The notes: a model not told the origin generated them from the letters alone. 64,000 nt of DNA from an uncultured Clostridia bacterium (GCA_948467395.1 CAOKDX010000001.1:397239-461238), one strand, 5' to 3'. Positions 28,395-37,466 are shown, numbered from the stretch's first letter. Program-made: numbers and translations.

Positions 28395-30269
28395 ATGAAG
28401 AAAATATTTACCAAACGGCTGTTTATCTATATGCTGACAGCATTTATTCTGACGATTATAGGGGTATTTGTACTGCAGACTGTGATCATCCAGAGAAATA
28501 ATGTTTCTGCCAGTCAGGTGAAGCTGCAGGATGTCAGGGAAAAGCTGACTGCCAACAAAGAGAATGTGCAGACACTCACAGAGAATCTCAGTGCGGATAA
28601 TCTGGCCAAGACAAGAGCTTTTGCGGATCTTCTTGCGGAGAATACTGCCATTGCAAAGGATAAAAAGAAACTCAATGAGTTGAAGGAGCGGCTGCAGGTA
28701 AATGAGTTACATATTATAGACGAGGAAGGGATCATTACGAGCAGTACGATAGATTCCTATGTCGGATTCGATATGAAGAGTGGCGAACAGTCCAACGCCT
28801 TTATGGTGATCGTGGACGACCCTTCCATTGAGATTGCCCAGGAACCCCAGGTAAATGTGGCAGAAGGGGTTGTGATGCAGTACATTGGCGTGGCGAGAAC
28901 GGATGCAAAGGGACTGGTGCAGGTGGGCGTGCGGCCTGAGGTTCTGGAAAAGACGCTTGCCAGTACTGAGATTGATGTTGTACTGAAGGGGATCGATTTT
29001 GGTGAGAACGGATATATATATGCCATTGATTCCAAAGAGGGAAAGATTCTGGCGCATCCGGACAGCGGTCTTATCGGTAAGCCTGCTGCCGATACAGGAT
29101 TCGGAACGGAACTGACAGGCAGCGGCAGAGTGACTGTCAACGGCGTAAAAGGATATTATCAGGCAGAGGAATTTGAGGATCAGATTATCGGAACATTTAT
29201 GCCCGCCAGTGAATACTATGCGGAGCGCACCAATCTGACGGTACTCGTGACTATCAGTATGCTGATTATATTTGGCATTCTGCTGGTTATGATCAATCGG
29301 ATGGTGGACCGGAAAATTGTGAAGGGGATCAATAAAATATCCAATTCCATGAAAGAGATTTCTGACGGAAACTTTAACATTACAGTAAATGAAAACGGAA
29401 ATCCGGAATTTACCCAGCTCTCTGCCAGCATCAATAAAATGGTTCAGAGCATTGATCAGAATATGCAGGAAAATGAGACTCTTCTGAAACATCAGAAGGA
29501 GGATGTGGAAAATAACAGGAGCATGATACAGAATGTCAAAAGTGTCTGCAGGGATCTGGAAAATGTATCCGGTGCAACGCTGGAAAATGCCGATAGCATT
29601 TATAACGGAACCGGGGAACAGGAGAGAGCGGTGGAGGATCTGAGACAGATTATGGATCAGCTCAGGGAGGAACTGAACAACAGTGTAAATGTATCGGCAG
29701 ATGTCATGCGGACAACGGGTGATACGGTGGAGGAGATCATGCAGACCCAGTCACAGATGAATCTGTTAAAGGAATCCATGCAGAAGATCAGCGATATGTC
29801 AATGGAGATCGAAAAGATTATTGAAGAGATCAATTCCATCGCTGAGCAGACCAATCTTCTTTCACTAAATGCATCCATCGAGGCAGCGAGAGCCGGGGAG
29901 ATGGGGAAGGGATTTGCCGTTGTGGCCTCACAGGTAGGCGAACTGGCTGCCAGAAGCGCCCAGGCGGCCAAGGAGACCAACGAACTGATCACTAACTCCA
30001 TTCACGCCGTGGAGCATGGCAAAGAGATTACAGATCAGACAGCAGAGGCATTTGGTGCCGCTGTGGTCAATATAAAGAAGGCCGGCAGCGATATGGGCCA
30101 GATCACAAATATGGTGAGACAGAACGTGGATATTGTGGCGGACGCCGTCAGTCAGATGGGAAGAATTTCCGATGTTGTGGAAAAAAATGTGCAGATTTCA
30201 CAGGATACTAAGCAGGTATCCTCCGATATGGCGGATATCACAGGGAAATTGCTGAAAATTGTGGAATAA
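28395..30269 (+). CDS. methyl-accepting chemotaxis protein
   Basis: 624 residues. Residues about 9-30 are the first membrane helix. Residues about 35-275 form an extracellular sensor of dCache type (ELHIIDEEGIITSS, then NGYIYAIDSKEGKILAHPDSGLIGK, a repeat pattern typical of Cache folds). A second membrane helix at about 278-300 (LVTISMLIIFGILLVMI) leads into HAMP and a long cytoplasmic coiled coil. The signalling tip is present as EQTNLLSLNASIEAARAGE followed by GKGFAVVASQVGELAARS. It would relay ligand binding to CheA/CheW. No other chemotaxis or flagellar genes are in the window. AAGGAGAG precedes the ATG. Confidence 0.95.
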   Translation: MKKIFTKRLFIYMLTAFILTIIGVFVLQTVIIQRNNVSASQVKLQDVREKLTANKENVQTLTENLSADNLAKTRAFADLLAENTAIAKDKKKLNELKERLQVNELHIIDEEGIITSSTIDSYVGFDMKSGEQSNAFMVIVDDPSIEIAQEPQVNVAEGVVMQYIGVARTDAKGLVQVGVRPEVLEKTLASTEIDVVLKGIDFGENGYIYAIDSKEGKILAHPDSGLIGKPAADTGFGTELTGSGRVTVNGVKGYYQAEEFEDQIIGTFMPASEYYAERTNLTVLVTISMLIIFGILLVMINRMVDRKIVKGINKISNSMKEISDGNFNITVNENGNPEFTQLSASINKMVQSIDQNMQENETLLKHQKEDVENNRSMIQNVKSVCRDLENVSGATLENADSIYNGTGEQERAVEDLRQIMDQLREELNNSVNVSADVMRTTGDTVEEIMQTQSQMNLLKESMQKISDMSMEIEKIIEEINSIAEQTNLLSLNASIEAARAGEMGKGFAVVASQVGELAARSAQAAKETNELITNSIHAVEHGKEITDQTAEAFGAAVVNIKKAGSDMGQITNMVRQNVDIVADAVSQMGRISDVVEKNVQISQDTKQVSSDMADITGKLLKIVE

Positions 30270-30395
30270 CGTAGCGGGCGCAGATCCCTGGAGGCAAAAA
30301 GGTGAGACATATTCCGGTATCTGCGGGAGCGGAAGAGTCAGTTGTCCTATCCCGAGTCTGTGAATGAGAGGAGTTTTGAGATCTGCCAGAAGTGA

Positions 30396-30689
30396 TTGAT
30401 CCTGGAAAATAAGGATACCTTCCCGAGACGGATGAAGCATGTGGGGATGTATGCGTTGCTGGTTGAAAATAGTATACAGAAAACAACCTGGAAGCAGTAT
30501 GGATTTATAAAAGCAGATGAGCAGATCAATCTGATTTTTGCCGTGCTGCTTTTTATAATGGAGATATCGCTGCGGGAGGAATTATCGTGAACATCATCCT
30601 CTCCAACAGATCACGTAAAGGGGAGTGAGCCGGATGTAATGGTGGTGTCGCAGATTGAAGTAGTGGAACAGATGGAACTGGTATTTTAG
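30396..30689 (+). pseudogene. decayed small open reading frame
   Basis: The 475-bp gap between the receptor and the esterase holds one frame that looks formerly coding. It reads MKHVGMYALLVENSIQK and DEQINLIFAVLLFIMEISL, then meets an in-frame TGA at about 30588. It continues in the same frame for about 30 codons (VMVVSQIEVVEQMELVF) to a TAG at 30689. A TGA also directly precedes the TTG at 30396, and no ribosome site is seen. No family recognised. Confidence 0.4.
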
Positions 30690-30692
30690 AAA

Positions 30693-30727
30693 GCCCGGCG
30701 GCGGATGTAAAGTGGCCGCCGCCGGGC
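30693..30727 (+). other. very strong GC hairpin just ahead of the esterase ribosome site
   Basis: GCCCGGCGGCGG and CCGCCGCCGGGC form a perfect 12-bp stem around an 11-nt loop. No T tract follows; instead the GAGAGGAG ribosome site of the esterase begins 3 nt later. It may be a terminator remnant, an mRNA-stability element or a translation-control hairpin. Confidence 0.6.
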
Positions 30728-30745
30728 CGGGAGAGGAGAAAAGCT

Positions 30746-31612
30746 ATGGGTAATATCATTACGCTTCCGTCCAATCCTTCCTGGGAAGGCATGGCGGAGG
30801 TATTTCCCGATGTGGTTTTTTCACAGGCGGGAGGGGAAGAATTGAAAATGCAGATTATCGCGCCGTGGTGGAATCGTGAGGGGAAGGAGGTGCCGGCGTA
30901 TCCCCTTGTGGTGTTTGTACAGGGAAGCGCATGGACATTTCCCGGCGTCTGGTATCAGATACCACAGCTGTCGGAACTGGCAAAGAAAGGATATGTGGTG
31001 GCCACCATCACCCACCGCAGCAGCATGGAGGGACATCCTTTTCCGGCATGTCTGCAGGACGTCAAGACGGCGGTTCGTTTTCTGCGGAAGAATGCGCAGG
31101 TCTATGGCATTGATGCGGAGCGCGTCGGCCTATGGGGGACGTCCTCCGGCGCCAATTTGTCGCTGCTGGCGGCCATGACAGAGGGAGAGGAGCGCTATAT
31201 CACGGAAGAATATCGGGAATATTCTGACAGTGTGGACTATGTGGCCGCCTGTTTCCCCACAACAGATCTGGTGGAATATATGCTGGATGATGCAGGAGAG
31301 CAGGAGATCAAGGACATCTTTACCGCTCTGTCCGGGGGGACGGTGGATGAGGAGATGAGCGTCCTGAGGGAAATGAGTCCCTATCACAGAGTGCGGGAGG
31401 ATTTTTCGACAGAATATCCCCCCATTTTGATCGCTCACGGAGATGCCGATGAACTCATTCCTCACAATCAGAGTCTGAAATTATATGAGGCACTGGAGAG
31501 GAAGGGCGCGGATGTCACAATGGTTACCGTGGAGGGGGCGCCTCACGAAGATGCTTTCTGGAGCCAGGAGATGCTGGAATTCATTTATCATTTTATCCAA
31601 AAAAATTCATAA
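30746..31612 (+). CDS. alpha/beta hydrolase, esterase/lipase type
   Basis: 288 residues, no signal peptide. The complete serine-hydrolase triad is visible: nucleophile Ser in LWGTSSGANLSLL, acid in IAHGDADELIP, and His in VEGAPHEDAFW. The oxyanion region reads FVQGSAWTFPG, an unusual version of the HGGxW motif of acetyl-esterase-like hydrolases. The overall pattern is closest to the BD-FAE-type esterases that deacylate plant polysaccharide side chains or small esters. GAGAGGAG precedes the ATG. Confidence 0.85.
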   Translation: MGNIITLPSNPSWEGMAEVFPDVVFSQAGGEELKMQIIAPWWNREGKEVPAYPLVVFVQGSAWTFPGVWYQIPQLSELAKKGYVVATITHRSSMEGHPFPACLQDVKTAVRFLRKNAQVYGIDAERVGLWGTSSGANLSLLAAMTEGEERYITEEYREYSDSVDYVAACFPTTDLVEYMLDDAGEQEIKDIFTALSGGTVDEEMSVLREMSPYHRVREDFSTEYPPILIAHGDADELIPHNQSLKLYEALERKGADVTMVTVEGAPHEDAFWSQEMLEFIYHFIQKNS

Positions 31613-31666
31613 TAGAGCCCGGCTGCCTTCCTGCAGGGCAATTGCCCTGTCTTCCATTCTTTATGC

Positions 31667-31695
31667 TTGAAATCAACTTCAAAATAGTGTATGAT
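31667..31695 (+). promoter_or_regulatory. promoter for asd and perhaps the pyrimidine genes
   Basis: TTGAAA at 31667-31672 and TATGAT at 31690-31695 are spaced 17 bp, about 54 nt before the asd start. A 16-nt perfect palindrome (CAGGGCAATTGCCCTG, 31634-31649) lies just upstream and may end the esterase transcript. Confidence 0.65.
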
Positions 31696-31748
31696 AAGAA
31701 AGACTATGAATGTAGATAAGATAGAATATGCACAAATGGAGGTAGATC

Positions 31749-32834
31749 ATGAGCGATAAATTGAGAGTGGGTATCCTTGGAGGTACCGGTATGGTTGGGC
31801 AGAGGTTTATTTCTTTGCTGGAGGATCATCCGTGGTTTGAGGTTGTGACCATTGCAGCCAGTCCGAGAAGTGCAGGAAAGACATATGAGGAGGCAGTAGG
31901 AGGCCGCTGGAAGATGCAGGCACCGATGCCGGAAGCAGTGAAAAAGATAGTTGTAAAAAATGTAAACGATATCGATGCAGTCAGCTCCGAGGTTGATTTC
32001 GTTTTCAGCGCTGTGGATATGACGAAAGAGGAGATTAAAAAAATAGAAGAAGACTATGCAAAGGCAGAGATCCCTGTTGTGTCCAACAACAGTGCACACA
32101 GATGGACGCCGGATGTTCCCATGATCGTGCCGGAAGTAAATCCGGAACATCTGGAGGTGATCGAGAGCCAGAAGAAACGTCTTGGCACCACAAGGGGATT
32201 TATCTGTGTGAAACCGAACTGTTCGATCCAGAGCTATGCCCCTGCTTTGACCGCGTGGCGCAAATTTAAGCCGACGGTGGTTGTGGCGACGACATATCAG
32301 GCGATTTCCGGCGCCGGCAAGAACTTTCAGGACTGGCCGGAGATGGAACACAACATCATTCCCTTTATCGGCGGGGAAGAGGAGAAGAGCGAACAGGAGC
32401 CCCTGCGCATATGGGGCAGGGTGGAGAACGGCCAGATCGTGAAGGCGGACACTCCGCTGATCACCAGCCAGTGTATCCGTGTTCCCGTTCTGGACGGCCA
32501 CACGGCAGCCGTATTCGTAAATTTTGCCACGAAGCCTTCCAAGGAAGAGCTGATTCAGGCACTGACAGAGTTTAAGGGGGCGCCGCAGGAGCTGGGGCTG
32601 CCCAATGCGCCGAAACAGTTTATCCAGTATCTGGAAGAGGATAACCGCCCACAGGTGGCACTGGACGTCAATTATGAGAACGGCTTTGGGGTCAGTATCG
32701 GAAGACTCAGGGAGGACGCTTATTTTGACTGGAAATTTGTCGGTCTGTCCCATAATACGATACGGGGCGCAGCCGGCGGCGCCGTACTGATGGCGGAGCT
32801 GCTTAAGGCAAAGGGATATATTGCCGCAAAATAG
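31749..32834 (+). CDS. asd: aspartate-semialdehyde dehydrogenase
   Basis: 361 residues. It makes aspartate semialdehyde from aspartyl phosphate with NADPH, the branch point to lysine/diaminopimelate, threonine and methionine. The nucleotide-binding loop is GILGGTGMVGQ and the catalytic Cys158 lies in VKPNCSIQSY. The length and the PNCSIQ motif identify the archaeal/fungal-type enzyme, a form also common in Clostridia. GGAGGT precedes the ATG. It is followed 34 bp later by the Nudix-like gene. Confidence 0.95.
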   Translation: MSDKLRVGILGGTGMVGQRFISLLEDHPWFEVVTIAASPRSAGKTYEEAVGGRWKMQAPMPEAVKKIVVKNVNDIDAVSSEVDFVFSAVDMTKEEIKKIEEDYAKAEIPVVSNNSAHRWTPDVPMIVPEVNPEHLEVIESQKKRLGTTRGFICVKPNCSIQSYAPALTAWRKFKPTVVVATTYQAISGAGKNFQDWPEMEHNIIPFIGGEEEKSEQEPLRIWGRVENGQIVKADTPLITSQCIRVPVLDGHTAAVFVNFATKPSKEELIQALTEFKGAPQELGLPNAPKQFIQYLEEDNRPQVALDVNYENGFGVSIGRLREDAYFDWKFVGLSHNTIRGAAGGAVLMAELLKAKGYIAAK

Positions 32835-32868
32835 CATATTGATATTTCTGAAAGGAGTGCAGGATACC

Positions 32869-33318
32869 ATGGGGAAATTTCGTATTCTAATCAAGGGGAT
32901 CGTAAGACATAACGGAAGATATCTGGCTGTAGAGCGCTGGTATGATGACCGGATCTTTGAACCGTACCAGTGGGAATTTGTAGATGGCGAGATGGAGTTT
33001 GGGGAGACGCCGGATAAGGCGGTAGAGAGGATTGTGGCAGAAAAGGCAGGACTTTCGGTTGTGCCGGATAAGGTTCTCTATACGTGGGGATTCACTGCCG
33101 GTGAAACCTGCACTACAGGGATTGCCTTTCTCTGTGAGGCCGCGTCCGATGAGGTGATCTTATCCGAGGAGCTGCATAATTACCGCTGGATAGTGAGGGA
33201 AGAGATCTCACAGGTTATCACCAACCCGGCGGTAGTGAAAGACATAGAAAATGCAGGCTTGTCGAATTCTTTTAACCTGGATGATTTTGGTCTGGATGAG
33301 TTTGATTTTCATGCGTGA
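32869..33318 (+). CDS. Nudix-fold protein with degenerate Nudix box
   Basis: 149 residues. The Nudix box runs from Gly40 to Leu62 (GEMEFGETPDKAVERIVAEKAG). It keeps Gly40, Glu46, Arg54, Glu58 and Gly61, but the REUxEE core is changed: the Glu after Arg is Ile55 and the last Glu is Lys59. Those Glu residues bind the catalytic metal, so classical pyrophosphohydrolase activity is doubtful; the fold may serve ligand sensing. The C-terminus is acidic (FNLDDFGLDEFDFHA). The gene lies between asd and pyrC, 18 bp before pyrC. ATG 32869 has AAAGGAG upstream. Confidence 0.75.
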   Translation: MGKFRILIKGIVRHNGRYLAVERWYDDRIFEPYQWEFVDGEMEFGETPDKAVERIVAEKAGLSVVPDKVLYTWGFTAGETCTTGIAFLCEAASDEVILSEELHNYRWIVREEISQVITNPAVVKDIENAGLSNSFNLDDFGLDEFDFHA

Positions 33319-33336
33319 GGAAAGGCGGCTGATGGA

Positions 33337-34638
33337 TTGAAATTATGGATTAAGAATGGACATCTTCTGGATCCCGCAAATCACTGTGATGAAATATGTG
33401 ATATTTTTCTGAAAGAGGGAAGGGTTGCCGGTATCGGCAGCCTTTCTTCGGATGAGAAGGAAGATTTTGAGAATGCTGAAATAATCGATGCGGCAGGTAA
33501 ATATGTGATGCCGGGCTTTGTGGATCTGCATGTGCATCTGCGGGAGCCGGGCTTTGAGTACAAGGAAACAATACAGACGGGGACCGCGGCGGCAGCCAAG
33601 GGCGGATTTACAGCGGTCTGCCCTATGCCGAATACAAACCCATCCACAGACTGTCCGGAAATGATAAAGAGGATTCTTGACATTGCCGGGCGGGACAGTA
33701 AGATTCATGTGTACCCGGTGGGCGCCGTGACAAAGGGGCAGATGGGAAAAGAGATCACCGACATCGCCGGGATGGTACAGGCCGGCGCCAAAGCCATCAG
33801 TGAGGACGGGAAATCCGTGATGGATGCACAGCTCTACCGAAGGGCCATGGTAGAGGCGGCGAAGGCAGGGATTCCGGTGCTGGCTCACTGTGAGGACAAA
33901 AACATGGTGGGGAATGGAGCCATGAATGCCGGAGAGAAGGCCGATTCTCTCGGCATCACTGGGATTTCCAATGCGGTGGAGGACGTCATCGTGGCAAGGG
34001 ATATCCTGCTGGCGAAGGAAACCGGGGCAAGACTGCATCTGTGCCACTGCTCCACCAGGGACAGCGTATCCATGATACGGTTTGCGAAGGAGCAGGGCGT
34101 TCTGGTGTCCGGGGAGGTATGTCCCCATCATTTCGCCATGACAGAGGACGAAATCCCGGCGGACGATGCCAACTATAAGATGAATCCGCCGCTGCGCAGC
34201 AGGGAGGATGTGGATATGCTGTGCCGGGGGCTCTCGGAGGGAATTATGGAGGCGATCTCTACGGATCATGCGCCACACGCTGAGGAGGAAAAGAAGAAAT
34301 CCATAGCCGATGCGCCTTTCGGCATCGTGGGTTCCGAGACGGCATATGCTCTTGCGGTGACCTTTCTTGTAAAAAAAGGATATCTGACGCCGATGCAGCT
34401 GGTGGAGCGCATGAGCACCAGCCCGTGCCGGATCCTGGGAGTGCCCGGAGGAGATCTGTCGCCGGGAATGCCAGCGGATATCACCATAGCGGACATGGAT
34501 TCCGTCTATGAGATTGACAAAAATACTTTTGTATCAAAAGGGAAAAATACACCATTTCACGGCACCAGAGTCCAGGGGCGTGTCCATTATACCATCGTGG
34601 GCGGAGAAATCGTGTATCAGTACAGTGGAGGTAAATGA
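33337..34638 (+). CDS. pyrC: dihydroorotase
   Basis: 433 residues, type I dihydroorotase, which closes carbamoyl aspartate to dihydroorotate. Metal-binding signatures are FVDLHVHLREPGFEYKE, LAHCEDKNMV, LHLCHCSTRDS and the catalytic Asp region ISTDHAPHAEEEK. The start is taken as TTG 33337 because no in-frame ATG precedes the conserved IKNGHLLDP and AAAGGCGG lies about 9 nt upstream. The stop overlaps the approach to pyrF (1-bp gap), so the genes are coupled. Confidence 0.95.
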   Translation: MKLWIKNGHLLDPANHCDEICDIFLKEGRVAGIGSLSSDEKEDFENAEIIDAAGKYVMPGFVDLHVHLREPGFEYKETIQTGTAAAAKGGFTAVCPMPNTNPSTDCPEMIKRILDIAGRDSKIHVYPVGAVTKGQMGKEITDIAGMVQAGAKAISEDGKSVMDAQLYRRAMVEAAKAGIPVLAHCEDKNMVGNGAMNAGEKADSLGITGISNAVEDVIVARDILLAKETGARLHLCHCSTRDSVSMIRFAKEQGVLVSGEVCPHHFAMTEDEIPADDANYKMNPPLRSREDVDMLCRGLSEGIMEAISTDHAPHAEEEKKKSIADAPFGIVGSETAYALAVTFLVKKGYLTPMQLVERMSTSPCRILGVPGGDLSPGMPADITIADMDSVYEIDKNTFVSKGKNTPFHGTRVQGRVHYTIVGGEIVYQYSGGK

Positions 34639-34639
34639 G

Positions 34640-35557
34640 ATGATCAATAAGCTGATAGAGAAAATTAAGAAGACGGGAGCGCCTGTCGTAGTAGGGCTGG
34701 ATCCCATGCTGGATTATATCCCGTCCCATATCATGGACGGCGCCGTAAAGGAGCAGGGAGAGACGCTGGAGGCGGCAGGAGAGGCCATCTGGCAATACAA
34801 TAAGGGAATAATTGATGCCGTGTACGACCTGATCCCTGCCGTCAAACCACAGATCGCCATGTATGAGCAGTTCGGGATTCCGGGGCTTGCGGCCTTTAAA
34901 AAAACAGTGGATTATTGTAAGGAAAAGGATCTGGTGGTGATCGGAGACATTAAGCGCGGCGATATCGGGTCGACTTCGGCAGCCTATGCCAATGCCCACA
35001 TCGGAAGTGTAACGGTGGGAAATACAAAGCTGTCCGGTTTTCAGGAGGATTTCGTCACAGTAAATCCCTATCTCGGAAGTGACGGCGTCAAACCGTTTAT
35101 TGATGTCTGCAGAGAGGAGAGGAGAGGAATCTTTGTTCTGGTGAAGACCTCCAATCCGTCCTCTGGAGAATTTCAGGATCAGAAGATTGATGGGAAACCA
35201 TTATATGAGATCGTCGGCGAACAGGTGGCGAAATGGGGAGAGGACTGTATGGGAGATTCCTACAGTTATGTGGGAGCCGTTGTGGGTGCTACCTACCCGG
35301 AGATGGGAAAGGTGCTGCGGGATCTCATGCCGAAGACATATATTCTCGTACCCGGCTATGGTGCACAGGGCGGCACGGCGGAGGATCTGAAGCCGTATTT
35401 CAATAAGGACGGGCTGGGAGCCATCGTCAACTCTTCCCGGGGCATTATATGCGCTTACAAGCAGGAGAAATATGCCGGTTTTGGCCAGGCGAATTATGCG
35501 GACGCTTCCCGGCAGGCAGTGATTGATATGATAGAGGATATTACAGGTATATTCTGA
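34640..35557 (+). CDS. pyrF: orotidine 5'-phosphate decarboxylase
   Basis: 305 residues, the last step to UMP. It belongs to the longer OMP decarboxylase class. The catalytic Lys/Asp network is VVIGDIKRGDIGSTS, and the phosphate-binding region is ILVPGYGAQGG with VNSSRGI. Start ATG 34640 is 2 nt after the pyrC stop, with GGAGGT upstream. A 134-bp multi-hairpin element separates it from pyrK. Confidence 0.95.
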   Translation: MINKLIEKIKKTGAPVVVGLDPMLDYIPSHIMDGAVKEQGETLEAAGEAIWQYNKGIIDAVYDLIPAVKPQIAMYEQFGIPGLAAFKKTVDYCKEKDLVVIGDIKRGDIGSTSAAYANAHIGSVTVGNTKLSGFQEDFVTVNPYLGSDGVKPFIDVCREERRGIFVLVKTSNPSSGEFQDQKIDGKPLYEIVGEQVAKWGEDCMGDSYSYVGAVVGATYPEMGKVLRDLMPKTYILVPGYGAQGGTAEDLKPYFNKDGLGAIVNSSRGIICAYKQEKYAGFGQANYADASRQAVIDMIEDITGIF

Positions 35558-35574
35558 AAGGAAAAAGTGCGAAG

Positions 35575-35708
35575 GAAACTACGGATTCGAAAAAACCTCA
35601 TCACGTAGTTTCTCGCAAGACGCCGCTTGCGGCATCTTGCTCGATTCACACTGGAAGAACGCAAAAGCGGCGTTCTTCATGAAAAAGTTTGTGCCGCCTG
35701 CGGCGGCA
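35575..35708 (+). repeat. element of four consecutive hairpins between pyrF and pyrK
   Basis: Four near-perfect inverted repeats follow each other. GAAACTACG/CGTAGTTTC lies at 35575-35612. GCAAGAcGCCGC/GCGGCaTCTTGC lies at 35615-35640, with one mismatch and a 2-nt loop. GAAGAACGC/GCGTTCTTC lies at 35654-35678. TGCCGCC/GGCGGCA lies at 35692-35708. Together they fill nearly the whole pyrF-pyrK gap. There is no coding capacity or T tract. The compact array of stems resembles a dispersed intergenic repeat (MITE or REP-like) or a structured mRNA element. No second copy was seen in this window. Confidence 0.7.
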
Positions 35709-35728
35709 TGTCGGAAAGAGTGGAAAAT

Positions 35729-36508
35729 ATGACGAAGATACAATGTATGGCGAAGATCAAAGAGAATTCCAGACTGGCGGAGGGGATTTTCTCTATGTGG
35801 CTGGAGGCGCAGGACATTGCCGGACAGGCAGTGCCGGGACAATTTATCTCCCTTTACTGCCGGGATGGGGACAGGCTTCTTCCACGTCCCATCAGCTTGT
35901 GCGAGATAGAACGGGAAGATGGGATGCTCCGCCTGGTATACCGTGTCGTGGGAGCAGGAACGGAGGAATTTTCCAGGATGCACCCCGGTGATCAGATCCG
36001 GGTGCTGGGACCTCTTGGAAATGGCTTTCCCATGAAAGAGGACACAAGCAAAGGGGCAGTCCTGATCGGCGGCGGAATCGGCATACCGCCATTACTACAA
36101 TTGTCGAAAGAACTGGAGGGAGAGGTGACCGTCGTTGTCGGTTACCGGAATTCCGATACCTTTCTTCTGGAAGAGCTGCAAGAGGCGGCAGATCATGTGG
36201 TGGTTGCCACGGAAGATGGCAGTATTGGCACACAGGGGAATGTAATGGACGCCATTCGTGTAAACCACGTACAGGGAGATGTAATCTACTCCTGTGGTCC
36301 AATACCAATGCTCCGGGGGGTAAAGGAATGGGGACTGAAACAGGGGATACCGGCCTGGCTGTCCATGGAAGAGCGCATGGCATGTGGGATTGGCGCCTGC
36401 CTTGGCTGCGTGTGCCAGTCTACAGAAGTAGATGATCATTCCATGGTAAAAAATAAACGAGTTTGTAAAGATGGTCCGGTATTTTTATCAACCGAGGTGG
36501 AGCTGTGA
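35729..36508 (+). CDS. pyrK: dihydroorotate dehydrogenase B, electron-transfer subunit
   Basis: 259 residues. This flavoprotein passes electrons from PyrD to NAD+. It has an FAD-binding ferredoxin-reductase domain (PRPISLCEIE), an NAD-binding GGGIGIPPLLQLS segment, and a C-terminal [2Fe-2S] cluster motif: CGIGACLGCVC plus the later Cys in RVCKDGPVF. ATG 35729 has GAAAGAG upstream. The hairpin element lies directly before it. pyrD follows after 16 bp. Confidence 0.95.
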   Translation: MTKIQCMAKIKENSRLAEGIFSMWLEAQDIAGQAVPGQFISLYCRDGDRLLPRPISLCEIEREDGMLRLVYRVVGAGTEEFSRMHPGDQIRVLGPLGNGFPMKEDTSKGAVLIGGGIGIPPLLQLSKELEGEVTVVVGYRNSDTFLLEELQEAADHVVVATEDGSIGTQGNVMDAIRVNHVQGDVIYSCGPIPMLRGVKEWGLKQGIPAWLSMEERMACGIGACLGCVCQSTEVDDHSMVKNKRVCKDGPVFLSTEVEL

Positions 36509-36524
36509 GGAGGGAGGAAGGCAG

Positions 36525-37436
36525 ATGAGTGACAGATTAGCGGTAAATTTCGCAGGGATCACTTTTGACAATCCGGTGACGACTGCCTCCGGAACATTTG
36601 GTTCCGGGATGGAATACAGTGAGTTTGTCAATCTGGGCAGGCTGGGCGCCGTGACGACGAAAGGGGTGGCAAACGTGCCGTGGCCAGGCAATCCGGTCCC
36701 CCGTATCGCGGAAACCCATGCCGGTATGCTGAACGCCATCGGGCTGCAGAATCCGGGGATGGAGACACTGATCCGGCGGGATCTTCCTTTTCTACACGAG
36801 GAGAATGCCAGAATTATCGTAAATGTCTGCGGTCGGTCGAAAGAGGATTACGAAGAGGTTGTGGAGCGGCTGGCAGAGGAAGAAATTGATATGCTGGAGA
36901 TCAATATCTCCTGTCCGAATGTAAAGGCGGGGGGCATCGCCTTCGGCCAGAAGCCGGAGATGGCGGAGGAGATTACCAGGGCAGTAAAGAGGAAGGCAAA
37001 GCAGCCAGTGATCATGAAGCTGAGTCCCAATGTAACAGATATTACAGAGATGGCAAAGGCAGTGGAGGCAGGAGGTGCCGATGGCGTATCCCTGATCAAT
37101 ACACTGACCGGCATGAAGATTGATGTGAACCGGAAGGCATTTGCCATTGCCAACCAGACAGGCGGCATGTCCGGCCCCTGTGTGAAGCCCATCGCAGTTC
37201 GCATGGTATACCAGGTGGCCAATGCGGTACAGATCCCGGTGCTGGGCATGGGAGGGATCCAGAATACGGAGGATGCCCTTGAATTTCTGATGGCGGGGGC
37301 GACCATGGTAGCAGTGGGGACGGCAAACTTCTACAATCCCAATGTCACATCAGAGATTATCGATGGTCTGGAGGCCTACGCACAGCGGGAAGGGCTGGCC
37401 AATATAAGCGAGATTATTGGCTGTGTAAAGGGATGA
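36525..37436 (+). CDS. pyrD: dihydroorotate dehydrogenase B, catalytic subunit
   Basis: 303 residues, FMN-dependent oxidation of dihydroorotate to orotate. Catalytic Cys130 lies in LEINISCPNVK, the position typical of class 1B enzymes. FMN-binding segments TTASGTFGSG, IMKLSPN and VLGMGGIQN are present. It works as a heterotetramer with PyrK. GGAGGGAGG precedes the ATG. A headless T-box and two further hairpins follow the stop codon. Confidence 0.96.
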   Translation: MSDRLAVNFAGITFDNPVTTASGTFGSGMEYSEFVNLGRLGAVTTKGVANVPWPGNPVPRIAETHAGMLNAIGLQNPGMETLIRRDLPFLHEENARIIVNVCGRSKEDYEEVVERLAEEEIDMLEINISCPNVKAGGIAFGQKPEMAEEITRAVKRKAKQPVIMKLSPNVTDITEMAKAVEAGGADGVSLINTLTGMKIDVNRKAFAIANQTGGMSGPCVKPIAVRMVYQVANAVQIPVLGMGGIQNTEDALEFLMAGATMVAVGTANFYNPNVTSEIIDGLEAYAQREGLANISEIIGCVKG

Positions 37437-37466
37437 CAGCCTGTATCGTGAGACATGGGTGAATTT

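Noticed and set aside
31704-32894. 396-codon minus-strand frame opposite asd
   Set aside because: asd on the plus strand is complete with catalytic Cys; the opposing frame is rich in His/Arg/Cys without motifs.
31620-36524. PyrR-type attenuator or other leader controlling the pyr genes
   Set aside because: No PyrR-binding loop, anti-terminator and terminator set was found ahead of pyrC, pyrK or pyrD; the pyrF-pyrK hairpins do not have that layout.
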